A stretch of DNA of 39,577 nt from Halosimplex carlsbadense 2-9-1 (GTDB taxonomy: Archaea; Halobacteriota; Halobacteria; Halobacteriales; Haloarculaceae): assembly GCF_000337455.1 (NCBI RefSeq), contig NZ_AOIU01000028.1, forward strand, positions 1,402 to 40,978. The letters run 5' to 3'. The position numbers and the translations under genes are program-made. Below, piece after piece: positions 7,795-16,187 of this stretch; the first letter of the stretch is position 1, and each line of letters opens with the position of its first letter. The notes below the pieces were generated by a model, which was not told the origin of the DNA, searched no databases, and saw only the letters and a program-made list of their open reading frames with translations.

Positions 7795-8850
7795 TCAGGC
7801 CGTGTTCGCGTCCGCCCGTTCCTCGATGCGGATGCCCGTCTTCTTCAGGATGCCCGTCGAGAACAGGGTGTCCCAGTCGTCGTCGGTCACGTCCCAGTGG
7901 TCGGCCATCGTCTCGCGGACCTGTTCGACGCGGGCCTCGCTCTCCTCTTCGCTGCGGCCGTGGGTCATCGCGAAGAAGTTGTAGGGCCAGACGCCCTCGT
8001 GGCGCGGCCGCCGGTAGCAGTGGGTCACGAAGTCGAAGGCGGCGATCTCCTCGCCGACCTCGTCGACCACGTCGTCGGGCACGTCCCAGACGGTCATCCC
8101 GTTCTCGGAGTACCCCAGCGAGTAGTGGTTCGGGATGACGCCGACGCGGCGGACTTTCCCCTCGGCGTCGAAGCGCTTGATCGTCGAGAGTACCCAGTCG
8201 ACGTCCTCGTCGAGCGCGTCGGCCACGTCTTCGTAGGGGGTTCGCGTCGTCGGCAAGCCGCCCTGGATCTCGACGACGAGATCGCGCTCGCGCGGGGTCA
8301 GGCTGTCCCGATCCTCGGCCCCCACGTCGGGGCCCAGATCCGACAGGTCGATCCCGTCGTCGCTGTCTTCGAGCGGTCCCTCCACGGGGAACTTCGCGCC
8401 GACGTGGAACTCGCGCTGTTTGGGGAGATTGTACGTCTCCTGGCCGGTCTCGTCCTCGATCTCCGCGAGCACCTCGCCGACGCGGTCTTCGTCGGCGACG
8501 CTGACGACGAACCACATGTTCAGGTGGGGGTGTTCGCGCTCGTAGTTGTGCGCCACCTCCGTGTGGGCGTTGACGAGGTCGGCCACCTCGTCGAATCGCT
8601 CCTCGGGCGCGTGCATCGCGACGAGCGTCGCGGTCCCGCCGATCGCTTCGGCGTTGATGAGCGCGCCGAACCGCGTGAGGACGCCGTCGTCGTCCATCGC
8701 CGCGAGGCGCTCGTGCATCTCCGCGGCGCTCACGTCCACGCCGCGCTCCCGGAGCGCCTCGGCCGCCGGCTCGTAGGGGTCCGCGACGACCGGGAACCCG
8801 CCCTGGTAGGCGTTGAGGATCCCCCGGTCGACGTCGTCGAGGTCGGTCAT
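7795..8850 (-). CDS. Siroheme decarboxylase, fused AhbA-AhbB
   Basis: A 351-residue protein made of two Lrp/AsnC-like modules in tandem, each with a winged helix and a ligand domain. Module 1 carries VAHNYEREHPHLNMWFVVS, and module 2 carries THCYRRPRHEGVWPYNFFAM. These His/Tyr/Arg blocks mark the AhbA/AhbB (NirDLGH) siroheme decarboxylases, which remove two acetate carboxyls to give 12,18-didecarboxysiroheme. Many organisms use two separate subunits; here both are on one chain. The ATG at 8850 is chosen because TTTATG lies 25-30 bases upstream and overlaps the alternative ATG at 8877. Confidence 0.9.
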   Translation of the reverse strand: MTDLDDVDRGILNAYQGGFPVVADPYEPAAEALRERGVDVSAAEMHERLAAMDDDGVLTRFGALINAEAIGGTATLVAMHAPEERFDEVADLVNAHTEVAHNYEREHPHLNMWFVVSVADEDRVGEVLAEIEDETGQETYNLPKQREFHVGAKFPVEGPLEDSDDGIDLSDLGPDVGAEDRDSLTPRERDLVVEIQGGLPTTRTPYEDVADALDEDVDWVLSTIKRFDAEGKVRRVGVIPNHYSLGYSENGMTVWDVPDDVVDEVGEEIAAFDFVTHCYRRPRHEGVWPYNFFAMTHGRSEEESEARVEQVRETMADHWDVTDDDWDTLFSTGILKKTGIRIEERADANTA

Positions 8851-8874
8851 GCCCGGAACTCGGGGGTCGACCGG

Positions 8875-8880
8875 CATAAA
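8875..8880 (-). promoter_or_regulatory. TATA box of the siroheme/heme operon
   Basis: TTTATG on the minus strand, 25-30 bases before the ATG at 8850. It fixes the start of the decarboxylase and suggests a leaderless mRNA for the three-gene operon. Confidence 0.65.
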
Positions 8881-8919
8881 CGGCCCGTCTGCGGCCGAGC
8901 GAGTGCGAGCCCCGGTAGG

Positions 8920-9477
8920 TCAGGGACAGTCGGCGTCGGCCAACGACCGCTTCTCGGCCTCCTGTTCGACCGCACGAGTCGCGCCGCCCTCCGGGTTCAC
9001 CAGCATCGCCCGGCCGCCGTATCCGTGAGTCTGGTCGTGACCGCGAACGGCGACACAGCCCGTCCCGTCCGGGACCTCGACCGTCTCCGAGCGGGTGAAC
9101 GGGTCGGTGGAGTGGGGATGCAGGAGTTCCCGCCTGGCGAGTCGGTCGCCATCGAGCGTCTCGACCTGCCACCAGTCCGCGTAGCCGTCCTCGCCGTCGT
9201 CGTCGTGATAGAGGGTGACCGAGAACCGCACGGCGTCGCCGCTCGCCGACTCGACCTCGACCGCGGTGACGTTCGCCTCACGAAGGTCCAGCGCAGGCGT
9301 CGCGCTGTCGACCCCGGAACCGGCGGTGCCGTCGCTCGACGTGGCGGTCGTCGGGTCGTTCGCGGGGGAGCCGGTGTCACTCCCCGATTCGAACGTCGTG
9401 CAACCGGCGACTCCGGCGGCTGCGAGAGCGCTCAGTCGGAGAGCGGATCGGCGGGAGAGCGACGGGTGCGGGTCCAT
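8920..9477 (-). CDS. Tat-exported lipoprotein, function unknown
   Basis: A 185-residue secreted lipoprotein. The N terminus has a twin-arginine motif (SRRSALRLSAL) and a lipobox AGVAGC, with the lipidated Cys near residue 26. A Ser/Thr/Gly/Asp linker follows, then a beta-rich domain (ANVTAVEVESASGDAVRFSV; VRGHDQTHGYGG). It probably sits on the outer face of the membrane. GAAAAA-type sequence read as TTTTTC on the minus strand lies 24-29 bases before the ATG. I do not recognise the extracellular domain. It lies 69 bases upstream of the decarboxylase gene on the same strand, but that gene has its own TATA box. Confidence 0.82.
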   Translation of the reverse strand: MDPHPSLSRRSALRLSALAAAGVAGCTTFESGSDTGSPANDPTTATSSDGTAGSGVDSATPALDLREANVTAVEVESASGDAVRFSVTLYHDDDGEDGYADWWQVETLDGDRLARRELLHPHSTDPFTRSETVEVPDGTGCVAVRGHDQTHGYGGRAMLVNPEGGATRAVEQEAEKRSLADADCP

Positions 9478-9605
9478 GCGTGACCTCCGCTCGGAACGGT
9501 GAAAAACGTGGCTCGGGTCCGCGCGGTGCTGTCACACCCGAACGAGGAACGGGAATCGGGCCCCGGTCCGAACCGGTGTGACCCGACGCGGTCTCGCTCG
9601 TGCGA

Positions 9606-10250
9606 TCACTGACTGTTGCGCCGAGACACCACAACAGTTCGGAGTTCGCTGAGCGTCGCGCGACCGACGAACCGCGGCACGCGCGACGCGTAGCGCTCGT
9701 AGGCGTCGCCGTACTGTCCGCGGAGCCACGGCTCCTCGGCGATCGGGAAGGTGACCCACCAGAGCAGATAGATCCCGCAGAGCGGAGCCGTCAGCGGCGC
9801 GCCGGTCCACAGCGGGAACCCGACCGTCGCGAGCAAGTATCCGACGTACTGGGGGTTGCGCGAGTAGCGATACCAGCCGTCCGTCCGGAGGCCCGTCGCC
9901 ATCCCCTGTGTCCCCTCGACGCCCAGGTCGCGACTCGCGCCGACGACGACCACCGCACCGACGAGGAAGAGTCCCGCTCCAGCCCACTGCAGCGTATCGG
10001 GGAGGTCGAACTGCTGCCACTGGACGTAGGCGAGTGCGGCGATGGCCCCGTTCAGGAGGTGCGAGAGCCCCCAGAAGACGTAGAACCGGCGGTCCCGTTC
10101 GCCGAGAGGGTAGTAGTCGCTCAAGCCCAGCGCGCTCGCGACGATGCCGACCGTGTTCGCCAGACCGGCGACCAGTCCGACCGCAAAGAGCGCCCGCGCG
10201 ACTATCACAGGGCGCCCTCCCGAATCCCTCCGACTCGCGCGCTCGCCCAC
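9606..10250 (-). CDS. Isoprenylcysteine-methyltransferase-like membrane protein
   Basis: A 214-residue membrane protein with four or five hydrophobic segments. The C-terminal motif GWYRYSRNPQYVGYLLATVG, then EEPWLRGQYGDAYERYASRV, is the SAM-binding signature of the ICMT/phospholipid methyltransferase group. Its substrate in haloarchaea is unknown. The annotated start is GTG; a second in-frame GTG at 10208 would give 200 residues, and neither has a clear TATA box at leaderless spacing. A TTTTAAAC sequence near 10327 could be the promoter with a leader of about 50 bases. It follows glyA on the same strand. Confidence 0.82.
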   Translation of the reverse strand: MGERASRRDSGGRPVIVARALFAVGLVAGLANTVGIVASALGLSDYYPLGERDRRFYVFWGLSHLLNGAIAALAYVQWQQFDLPDTLQWAGAGLFLVGAVVVVGASRDLGVEGTQGMATGLRTDGWYRYSRNPQYVGYLLATVGFPLWTGAPLTAPLCGIYLLWWVTFPIAEEPWLRGQYGDAYERYASRVPRFVGRATLSELRTVVVSRRNSQ

Positions 10251-10371
10251 CCGTGGCTTCGAACGTCCATCACGTCGCTGATTCGACGCCTCCGGAGTTG
10301 TACCTTGGGACGGGAATACGCGGTCGTTTAAAAGCAGTGCGAGAAGCGGTCGGAGCGGCCGCCGTGGTGAG

Positions 10372-11646
10372 CTACTCGAATACGAGCCCTTCGGTGTCGT
10401 CGTCGTACAGCGGGAACTCCTCGCAGAGGCCGGTGACGATCTCGGCGACCTCGGCCTTGACGTCCTCGTCGTCGGGGTTGTCGATGACCTCGGCGATGCA
10501 GTGGCCGACGGTCTCGCAGGCGTCCTCGTCGAAGCCGCGGGTGGTCAGCGCGGGCGTGCCCGCACGGATGCCCGAAGCCACGAACGGCGAGCGGGTCTCG
10601 CCGGGGACCGTGTTGGCGTTGAGGACGATCCCCACGTCCTCCAGCGCCTCCTCGGCCTCTTTCCCGGTCACGTTCGGGTGGGAGTCACGCAGGTCGACGA
10701 GCACGAGGTGGTTGTCGGTGCCGCCCGAGACCAGCGAGAAGCCGTGGTCCTGCAGGTGGTCGGCCAGCGCCTGCGCGTTCTTCAGCGTCTGCTCGGCGTA
10801 CTCCTCGAAGTGGGGCTGCAGCGCCTCCTGAAAGCCGACGGCCTTGCCGGCGATGTTGTGCATGAGCGGGCCGCCCTGGGTCCCGGGGATGATCGCCGAG
10901 TCGATAGCGTCGCCGTACTCCTCGTCGGCCATGACGATGCCGCCGCGGCCGGCGCGGATGGTCTTGTGGGTCGAACCGGTGACGAAGTCCGCGACGCCGA
11001 CCGGCGACTCGTGGACGCCGGCGGCGACCAGCCCGGTGATGTGGGCGATGTCCGACAGGTGGTAGGCGTCAACGTCGTCGGCGATGGCTTGGAACTCCTC
11101 CCACTGCACCTCGCGGGGGTACGCCGAGAAGCCCGAGACGATCATGTCCGGGTCGAACTCCTCGGCATGGGCGCGGACCTCGTCGAAGTCGATGCGACCG
11201 CTCTCCTCGTCGACCTCGTAGTTCTCGACCTCGTAGACCTGGCCGGCGAAGTTCTTCGGGTGACCGTGGCTGAGGTGGCCGCCGTGGGTCAGGTCCAGCG
11301 AGAGGATCTTGTCGCCGGGTTCGAGCATCGCCGTGTAGACGGCCATGTTCGCCTGGGAACCCGAGTGGGGCTGGACGTTGACGTACTCGGCGCCCCACAG
11401 CTCTTTCGCACGGTCGATGGCGAGCTGTTCGACGGTGTCGGCGTGTTCGCAGCCGCCGTAGTACCGGGAGCCGGGGTAGCCCTCGGCGTACTTGTTCGTC
11501 AGCACGGAGCTTTGGGCTTCCAGTACCGCCTCGCTGACGTGGTTCTCGCTCGCGATCATCGCCAGCGTGTCGCCCTGGCGGTCGACCTCCGCTTCGAGCG
11601 CGTCGGCGACCGCCGGGTCGACTGACCGGACCGTGTCGTAGTTCAT
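10372..11646 (-). CDS. glyA: Serine hydroxymethyltransferase
   Basis: A 424-residue PLP enzyme interconverting serine and glycine with a one-carbon unit on a pterin (tetrahydrofolate or an analogue). Hallmarks are present: IASENHVSEAVLEAQSSVLT, YAEGYPGSRYYGG, QPHSGSQANMAVY, SDIAHITGLVAAG, and the PLP Lys in TGSTHKTIRAGRGG (usually RGPRGG). The ATG at 11646 gives the family N terminus, and ATTATT about 30 bases upstream serves as TATA. It is divergent from the TbsP-like regulator across a 212-base spacer. Confidence 0.96.
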   Translation of the reverse strand: MNYDTVRSVDPAVADALEAEVDRQGDTLAMIASENHVSEAVLEAQSSVLTNKYAEGYPGSRYYGGCEHADTVEQLAIDRAKELWGAEYVNVQPHSGSQANMAVYTAMLEPGDKILSLDLTHGGHLSHGHPKNFAGQVYEVENYEVDEESGRIDFDEVRAHAEEFDPDMIVSGFSAYPREVQWEEFQAIADDVDAYHLSDIAHITGLVAAGVHESPVGVADFVTGSTHKTIRAGRGGIVMADEEYGDAIDSAIIPGTQGGPLMHNIAGKAVGFQEALQPHFEEYAEQTLKNAQALADHLQDHGFSLVSGGTDNHLVLVDLRDSHPNVTGKEAEEALEDVGIVLNANTVPGETRSPFVASGIRAGTPALTTRGFDEDACETVGHCIAEVIDNPDDEDVKAEVAEIVTGLCEEFPLYDDDTEGLVFE

Positions 11647-11674
11647 GGTACATGAGTGTCGGCGGCGCCCCGTC

Positions 11675-11680
11675 AATAAT
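11675..11680 (-). promoter_or_regulatory. TATA box of glyA
   Basis: ATTATT on the minus strand lies 29-34 bases before the glyA ATG. Confidence 0.5.
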
Positions 11681-11818
11681 CTACCTTTTCGGCGAGCCAC
11701 CGAGCCCGCTCGTCGCTCCCGTCGGGTGCCCCGGACCCGGATCACCCCTCCGCGGTCGACATCGCGACGTATCGTCGGTCTGGGAGTTCCTTCGGGTCGA
11801 TTCAACGAGTACTGGCGG

Positions 11819-11858
11819 TAAAATTAAGTGTGATAATGCGGAATACCATAGCTATCAG
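11819..11858 (+). promoter_or_regulatory. AT-rich promoter of the TbsP-like gene
   Basis: TAAAATTAAG (11819-11828) is an AT-rich TATA-like block 31-40 bases before the ATG at 11859. The perfect 8-base palindrome ATAGCTAT (11848-11855) covers the expected transcription start, where a repressor, possibly the gene's own product, could bind. Confidence 0.45.
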
Positions 11859-12674
11859 ATGAGTTCGAACTTTCTCGAGGCGGACGTGGGTTCCGTTCTG
11901 GCGGGCGTCTTTCGGGACAGTAGCGGCGTCGTCTACGCGGTCAACCCGACGCGCGAGACTATCTCCGAGCTGATATTCGGGCTGCATCAGGTCGGGGCGC
12001 GGCCGACCGTACGGCTGCTCGCCCCCGGCGACCCGATCAAGGACGTGCTCGCGGACTTCATCGTCGCGGGGCACGCCGCCGACCTCGTCGACGCCGGGAC
12101 GCTGGAGCTGCGGGTGCTGGCCGACGCTCCGGAGGCGTCGCTGCTGGTGACCGAATCGGCCGTCGTCTCGCTGGTCGCGGCCGACGACCGCGTCGGCGGG
12201 CTGACGACGACGGACGAGGCGTTCGTCGACGACATGCGGGGGCGCTACGAGCGCGAGTGGACCGACGCGGAGGCGTACTCGCTCCGGACGCCGCCGCTGT
12301 CGGCGGTCCGCGAGACGCTGGCGGCCGATATCGGCGCCGACACGGCCGAGGACTTCGACGGCCTGCTCGACTCCCTGGACGTCGCGAAGGGCGACGGCGA
12401 AGGGCTGGGCGAGGTCGCCATCGCCCTGCTGGTCGCCGCGCGCAACGGCCAGTTGCTCTACGATATGAGCAAGTGGGGCGAGGACGTGGGCCTGGCGAGC
12501 AAGGCCACCTTCTCCCGGATGAAGACGCGCCTCGAAGACGGCGGGCTCGTCACCACCGAGAAGGTGCCCATCGACGTGGGTCGCCCCCGCCTGCGGCTCC
12601 GGCTGGCCGAGGACGTCCGCGACCTCGACCTGCCGGAACTGGGGACCGTCGCCCAGGAACGGCTCTACGAGTGA
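11859..12674 (+). CDS. TbsP-like (DUF5821) transcriptional regulator
   Basis: A 271-residue protein. The N-terminal domain runs VLAGVFRDSSGVVYAVNPTR, then PTVRLLAPGDPIKDVLADFI. The C-terminal 70 residues form a winged helix: LLYDMSKWGEDVGLASKATF, a recognition helix SRMKTRLEDGGLV, and wing KVPIDVGRPRLRLRL. This matches my memory of the haloarchaeal DUF5821/TbsP family; in Haloferax volcanii TbsP acts with TrmB on gluconeogenic gapII. The identification cannot be tested here. The ATG at 11859 is chosen over an upstream in-frame start because the upstream part overlaps the promoter. Confidence 0.65.
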   Translation: MSSNFLEADVGSVLAGVFRDSSGVVYAVNPTRETISELIFGLHQVGARPTVRLLAPGDPIKDVLADFIVAGHAADLVDAGTLELRVLADAPEASLLVTESAVVSLVAADDRVGGLTTTDEAFVDDMRGRYEREWTDAEAYSLRTPPLSAVRETLAADIGADTAEDFDGLLDSLDVAKGDGEGLGEVAIALLVAARNGQLLYDMSKWGEDVGLASKATFSRMKTRLEDGGLVTTEKVPIDVGRPRLRLRLAEDVRDLDLPELGTVAQERLYE

Positions 12675-12768
12675 CCGCCGCCGCGAGCGCACGTCACCGG
12701 GAGATACCGGCGACGGCGTCGCGCCGGGAGCGTCCGGCCGCCCGGCGCGGCCGACCGAGTCCCCGGGC

Positions 12769-12774
12769 TTTTCT
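12769..12774 (+). promoter_or_regulatory. TATA-like box of the YcaO gene
   Basis: TTTTCT lies 25-30 bases before the ATG at 12799. The gene therefore probably has its own leaderless transcript despite following the regulator by only 124 bases. Confidence 0.4.
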
Positions 12775-12798
12775 ACCCGTCGCCCCCACCGGGCTGGC

Positions 12799-14538
12799 AT
12801 GACAGTCGAACTCGTCGGATCCGGCCCCGCCGCCGACGCGGTCGCGGCGGCGCTGGGCGACGCGGAGGCGTCCGTCGATCGGACCGAGAGCGCGGCGTTC
12901 GACCCCGGGACGCGGCTGGTCGCGGTGGTCGACCGCGCCGGCGCCGCGACGTTCGAGCGAGCGAACGACCGGGCGCGCGAAGCGGGCGTCCCCTGGCTCG
13001 CGGTCGAACTCGGCGGGATCGGTGGCGTGCCGGTCGTCGACGCTTCCGTCGCCGCGTTCGACCCCGAGGGCGCCTGCTACCGGTGTCTCGCCGCGCGCGT
13101 CGAGTCGAACGCCGACCCCGACGCCGACCCGGCGGCCGCGCCCGCGGACGCGACCGCCCGCTTCGCCGGCGCCGTCGCCGGCCGCCGCGCCGCACAGCTG
13201 CTCGACCCGGCCGAGGCCGACCCGCTCGGGACCGTCGTCGAACTCCCCCACACCGAACGCGAGTTCCTCCCCGTGCCGGGCTGTGACTGTGGCGAGGGTC
13301 GCGACCGCGTCCTCGACCGCGGTCACCTCGACCGCGACGTCGAACGGTCGCTCTCGCGGGCCGAACGGGGCCTCGACGACCGCGTCGGGGTCGTCCAGCA
13401 GGTCGGCGAGGCGGAGTCCTACCCGGCGCCGTACTACCTCGCTCAGATCTGTGACACGGGCGCGTTCGCGGACGCGACGGCCTCTCGACAGGCCGCCGGG
13501 GTCGACCCCGGCTGGGACGCCGCGTTCATGAAGGCGCTCGGCGAGGCCTACGAGCGCTACTGCGCCGGCGTCTACGACAGCCGGGAGTTCAAGACCGCCG
13601 CGGCGACCGACCTCGCCGACGCCGTTGCGCCCTCCGAGTTCGTGCGCCCGGGGAGCTGGGTCGGGAACGGGGACGGTGGCGTCGATGCCGGCGGGGACCG
13701 CGCCGAGCGGCCGTGGGTCCGCGGGACGGACCTGGTCACCGAACAGCCCGTCTCCCTGCCCGCCGAACTCGTCCACTACCCGCCGCCCGAGCGGACGATG
13801 CGGCCCGCCGTCACCACGGGGCTCGGCCTCGGCAACGCCTCCGTCGAGGCGCTGCTGTCGGGACTGTACGAGGTCGTCGAGCGCGACGCGACGACGATCG
13901 CCTGGTACTCCACGTACGACCCGCTCGGGCTGGCGGTGTCGGACCCGGGCTACGAGCGCCTGGCCGCCCGCGCCGGCGCCGAGGGGCTCGACGCGACCGC
14001 GCTCCTGCTCACCCAGGACGTGGACGTGCCCGTCGTCGCTGTCGCCGTCACCCGCGACGAGTGGCCGAAGCTCGCGCTCGGGACGGCCGCCCACCTCGAC
14101 GCCGGCCGCGCCGCCCGCAACGCGCTGGCCGAGGCCGTCCAGAACTGGGTCGAACTCGACGGGATGGGCCGTGAGGGCGCCGCCGAGACGGACGGCGCCA
14201 TCGGACACTACGCCGACCGCCCGCCCCTCGTCGACGCGTTCGTCAGCCCCGAGGCGGCCGTCGACGCCGCCTCCGTCGGTCCCGACACGGTCCCGGAGGG
14301 CGGCGCCCACCTCGACGCCGTCCTCGACCGGGTCGTCGACGCCGGTTGCGCTGCCTACGCCGCCCGAACGACGACCAGAGACGTGCAGCGCCTGGGCTTC
14401 GAGGCCGTCCGCGTCGTCGTCCCGAGCGCCCAGCCGCTCTTTTTCGGCGACCCGTACTTCGGCGAGCGCGCCCGATCGGTCCCCGCCGACATGGGCTTCG
14501 AGCCCGCCCTCGACCGCGACCACCACCCCTACCCCTGA
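12799..14538 (+). CDS. YcaO-domain protein with fused E1-like zinc domain
   Basis: A 579-residue protein. Residues 1 to about 200 resemble the E1/ThiF-like partner domain of azole-forming (TOMM) cyclodehydratases: a Rossmann-like start (VELVGSGPAADAVAAAL) and likely zinc ligands CYRC (93, 96) and CDC (162, 164). The rest is a YcaO domain, an ATP-dependent enzyme that phosphorylates peptide amides. Its Mg-ATP motifs are ALGEAYERY (about 247-255), GLYEVVERDA (355-364) and ALAEAVQNW (442-450). The C terminus ends PYP, like the PxP ending of azoline-forming YcaOs. No dehydrogenase, precursor peptide or TfuA partner is adjacent, so the substrate is unknown. The family call is strong; azoline formation is inference. 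Confidence 0.88.
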   Translation: MTVELVGSGPAADAVAAALGDAEASVDRTESAAFDPGTRLVAVVDRAGAATFERANDRAREAGVPWLAVELGGIGGVPVVDASVAAFDPEGACYRCLAARVESNADPDADPAAAPADATARFAGAVAGRRAAQLLDPAEADPLGTVVELPHTEREFLPVPGCDCGEGRDRVLDRGHLDRDVERSLSRAERGLDDRVGVVQQVGEAESYPAPYYLAQICDTGAFADATASRQAAGVDPGWDAAFMKALGEAYERYCAGVYDSREFKTAAATDLADAVAPSEFVRPGSWVGNGDGGVDAGGDRAERPWVRGTDLVTEQPVSLPAELVHYPPPERTMRPAVTTGLGLGNASVEALLSGLYEVVERDATTIAWYSTYDPLGLAVSDPGYERLAARAGAEGLDATALLLTQDVDVPVVAVAVTRDEWPKLALGTAAHLDAGRAARNALAEAVQNWVELDGMGREGAAETDGAIGHYADRPPLVDAFVSPEAAVDAASVGPDTVPEGGAHLDAVLDRVVDAGCAAYAARTTTRDVQRLGFEAVRVVVPSAQPLFFGDPYFGERARSVPADMGFEPALDRDHHPYP

Positions 14539-14645
14539 CGGGCCGGTCCCCCGCTCGGGGATCGCCTACCGACTCGATTCTCGCAACCCGCCGACGGCGC
14601 GGAATATGCAACGAAACCGACTAATACGAGAATTTATGTCGGCGG

Positions 14646-14662
14646 GTGTGCATGGTTCACAC
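14646..14662. promoter_or_regulatory. Inverted repeat before the zinc-ribbon gene
   Basis: Arms GTGTG and CACAC are separated by seven bases, about 54 bases before the ATG at 14716 and just after an AT-rich GAATTTATG that may be a TATA box. It could be an operator or a leader hairpin. It is short enough to be chance. Confidence 0.3.
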
Positions 14663-14715
14663 GGCACCTGGCGTCGCTTCTGCAGGCCCGAAGCGGACCG
14701 TCAGAGGAGCGTATC

Positions 14716-14871
14716 ATGGTATCCGAGTTCGACCTCCCGTGTACAGACTGCGACCGAAAACTTGTGCGGACGAGCGTGGCGTCGCCCGCGACGGGCGGCG
14801 AGGTGACCGTGGCCGAGTGCCCGACCTGTGGGAGTCGCTACTACCCCGAGTCGGCGCTCGAAACGATCTGA
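14716..14871 (+). CDS. Small zinc-ribbon protein (51 residues)
   Basis: A short ORF of 51 residues with two Cys pairs: LPCTDCDRKL near residue 10 and AECPTCGSRYYPE near residue 36. The C-x2-C, C-x2-C spacing of about 23 residues predicts one zinc ribbon, of the CPxCG type common among haloarchaeal microproteins. Function is unknown; such proteins may bind nucleic acid or partner proteins. Codons are G/C-ended and the ORF is complete from ATG to TGA. It follows the YcaO gene by 177 bases, with a possible promoter of its own. Confidence 0.75.
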   Translation: MVSEFDLPCTDCDRKLVRTSVASPATGGEVTVAECPTCGSRYYPESALETI

Positions 14872-14961
14872 CGGTCGGGATTCTCCGTCGGTTTTCGATG
14901 GCGCCGATAGCGGCCGCGCCGGCCCGTGGGCGACCCGTCGGAGGGTCGGACGGTTGCCCGT

Positions 14962-16095
14962 TCAGATCGCGAACGTCACCCGGAGGATGTCCCGGGTCCC
15001 GGGTCCGAGCCCCACGGCCGCGGCCGCGACGAGCAGAAGCACGGCGTAGCGCGGGCTCTCGTCGAAGATCCGCTCGTCGAACAGCCACACGATCCCCAGC
15101 GCGACGGCGAGTTTCACGAACAGGAACGGCCAGGAAGTCCCGATGGCTGCCGACAGCGACGCCGGCTGGATCGTCTGGGTGACATCGATGATCGCCCGGT
15201 TGGCGACGTGTTTCGCGCCGTAGGCGTCGATGGGGTGGCCCAACTCGGGCAGCCAGTCGGCCGCGACGACGTTGGCCACGCCGTCGATGGCGTGGGCCCA
15301 CAGGATCCCCAGCCCGACGATGCCAGTCCCCGCGTTGATCTCGGGCTCGTAGCGGTCGGCGCCGACGTACAGCAGGTAGGCCAGCACGGACGCGAGCCCC
15401 ACGTCGACGAGCAGGATCTGCGGGTAGACGGAGACGTACTCGCGGGTGAAGGCGACGAAAAAGAGGTATCCGAGCGTGAGCGCGAGGACCCCGAGCCCGA
15501 ACCCGGCCAGCGCCCGGTAGCGGTTCCGGACCAGCTCCCGCGATTCCAGCCACAGGCTCGCCAGCAGGGCGGCCAGGGTGATCAGGAACACCGTCACGTA
15601 GATGACCGGGCTGATGAACAGCACGTTCAGCGGGTAGCTGATGACCGGGTCGGTCCCGGCGGCGACCGCGGCGTCGGTCGCGTCCTCGACGACCCGGACC
15701 GCGCCGCCGAACAGCATGAACGGGACCAGCGAGAGGAACAGGCGCTTGTCCCCGCCCACGTCAAGCCGGTCGAGCAGGAGGTAGACCCCGCCGAGCATGA
15801 ACACCAGCACGGCCATGTAGCCGAACGTCGAGACGGTGGTGTAGCCGGTCTCGGCGACGACGCCGGTGGCCGTCTGACAGGCCGCGGTGCTCCCGAGTAG
15901 GTCGATCCCGTCGCCGGTCAGGACGGCGCAGCGGGCGTTGTTGGCGTCCGAGTAGATCGGTCCCCAGAAGTACCGCCAGATGAACCGGTCGTAGACGCGC
16001 TCGGTGGCGACGAGGGACCCGACCGCGAGCGCCGCCACCAGCGCGACGAACGCCCCCAGCCAGGTCCGCTCCGTCAGGACCTGCTCGTTCTCCAT
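14962..16095 (-). CDS. DUF63 family membrane protein
   Basis: A 377-residue integral membrane protein with about eight or nine hydrophobic helices. It matches archaeal DUF63 by length and by blocks such as FIWRYFWGPIYSDAN near residue 38 and LGILWAHAIDGVANVVA near residue 270. DUF63 occurs widely in archaea and has no known function. The ATG at 16095 is supported by GCTAAA on the minus strand 26-31 bases upstream; the open frame beyond it lacks family sequence. It lies downstream of the inositol-phosphatase gene on the same strand, 92 bases away. Confidence 0.85.
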   Translation of the reverse strand: MENEQVLTERTWLGAFVALVAALAVGSLVATERVYDRFIWRYFWGPIYSDANNARCAVLTGDGIDLLGSTAACQTATGVVAETGYTTVSTFGYMAVLVFMLGGVYLLLDRLDVGGDKRLFLSLVPFMLFGGAVRVVEDATDAAVAAGTDPVISYPLNVLFISPVIYVTVFLITLAALLASLWLESRELVRNRYRALAGFGLGVLALTLGYLFFVAFTREYVSVYPQILLVDVGLASVLAYLLYVGADRYEPEINAGTGIVGLGILWAHAIDGVANVVAADWLPELGHPIDAYGAKHVANRAIIDVTQTIQPASLSAAIGTSWPFLFVKLAVALGIVWLFDERIFDESPRYAVLLLVAAAAVGLGPGTRDILRVTFAI

Positions 16096-16187
16096 GGCCG
16101 GTACCCCGCGCGTCTGGCTGTTTAGCCTTCCGGTCGTGGGCGAGTCGTCGGCACGACCGGCGCTCTGTCCCCGCTCGCGACCACCCG

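Noticed and set aside
5700..8138. 812-residue open frame on the + strand
   Set aside because: It is antisense to hemA, precorrin-2 dehydrogenase and the decarboxylase; long opposite-strand frames are common in GC-rich genomes and it has no domain content.
12694..14526. 610-residue open frame opposite ycaO
   Set aside because: Arg/Gly/Val-rich mirror of the YcaO frame with no recognisable motif.
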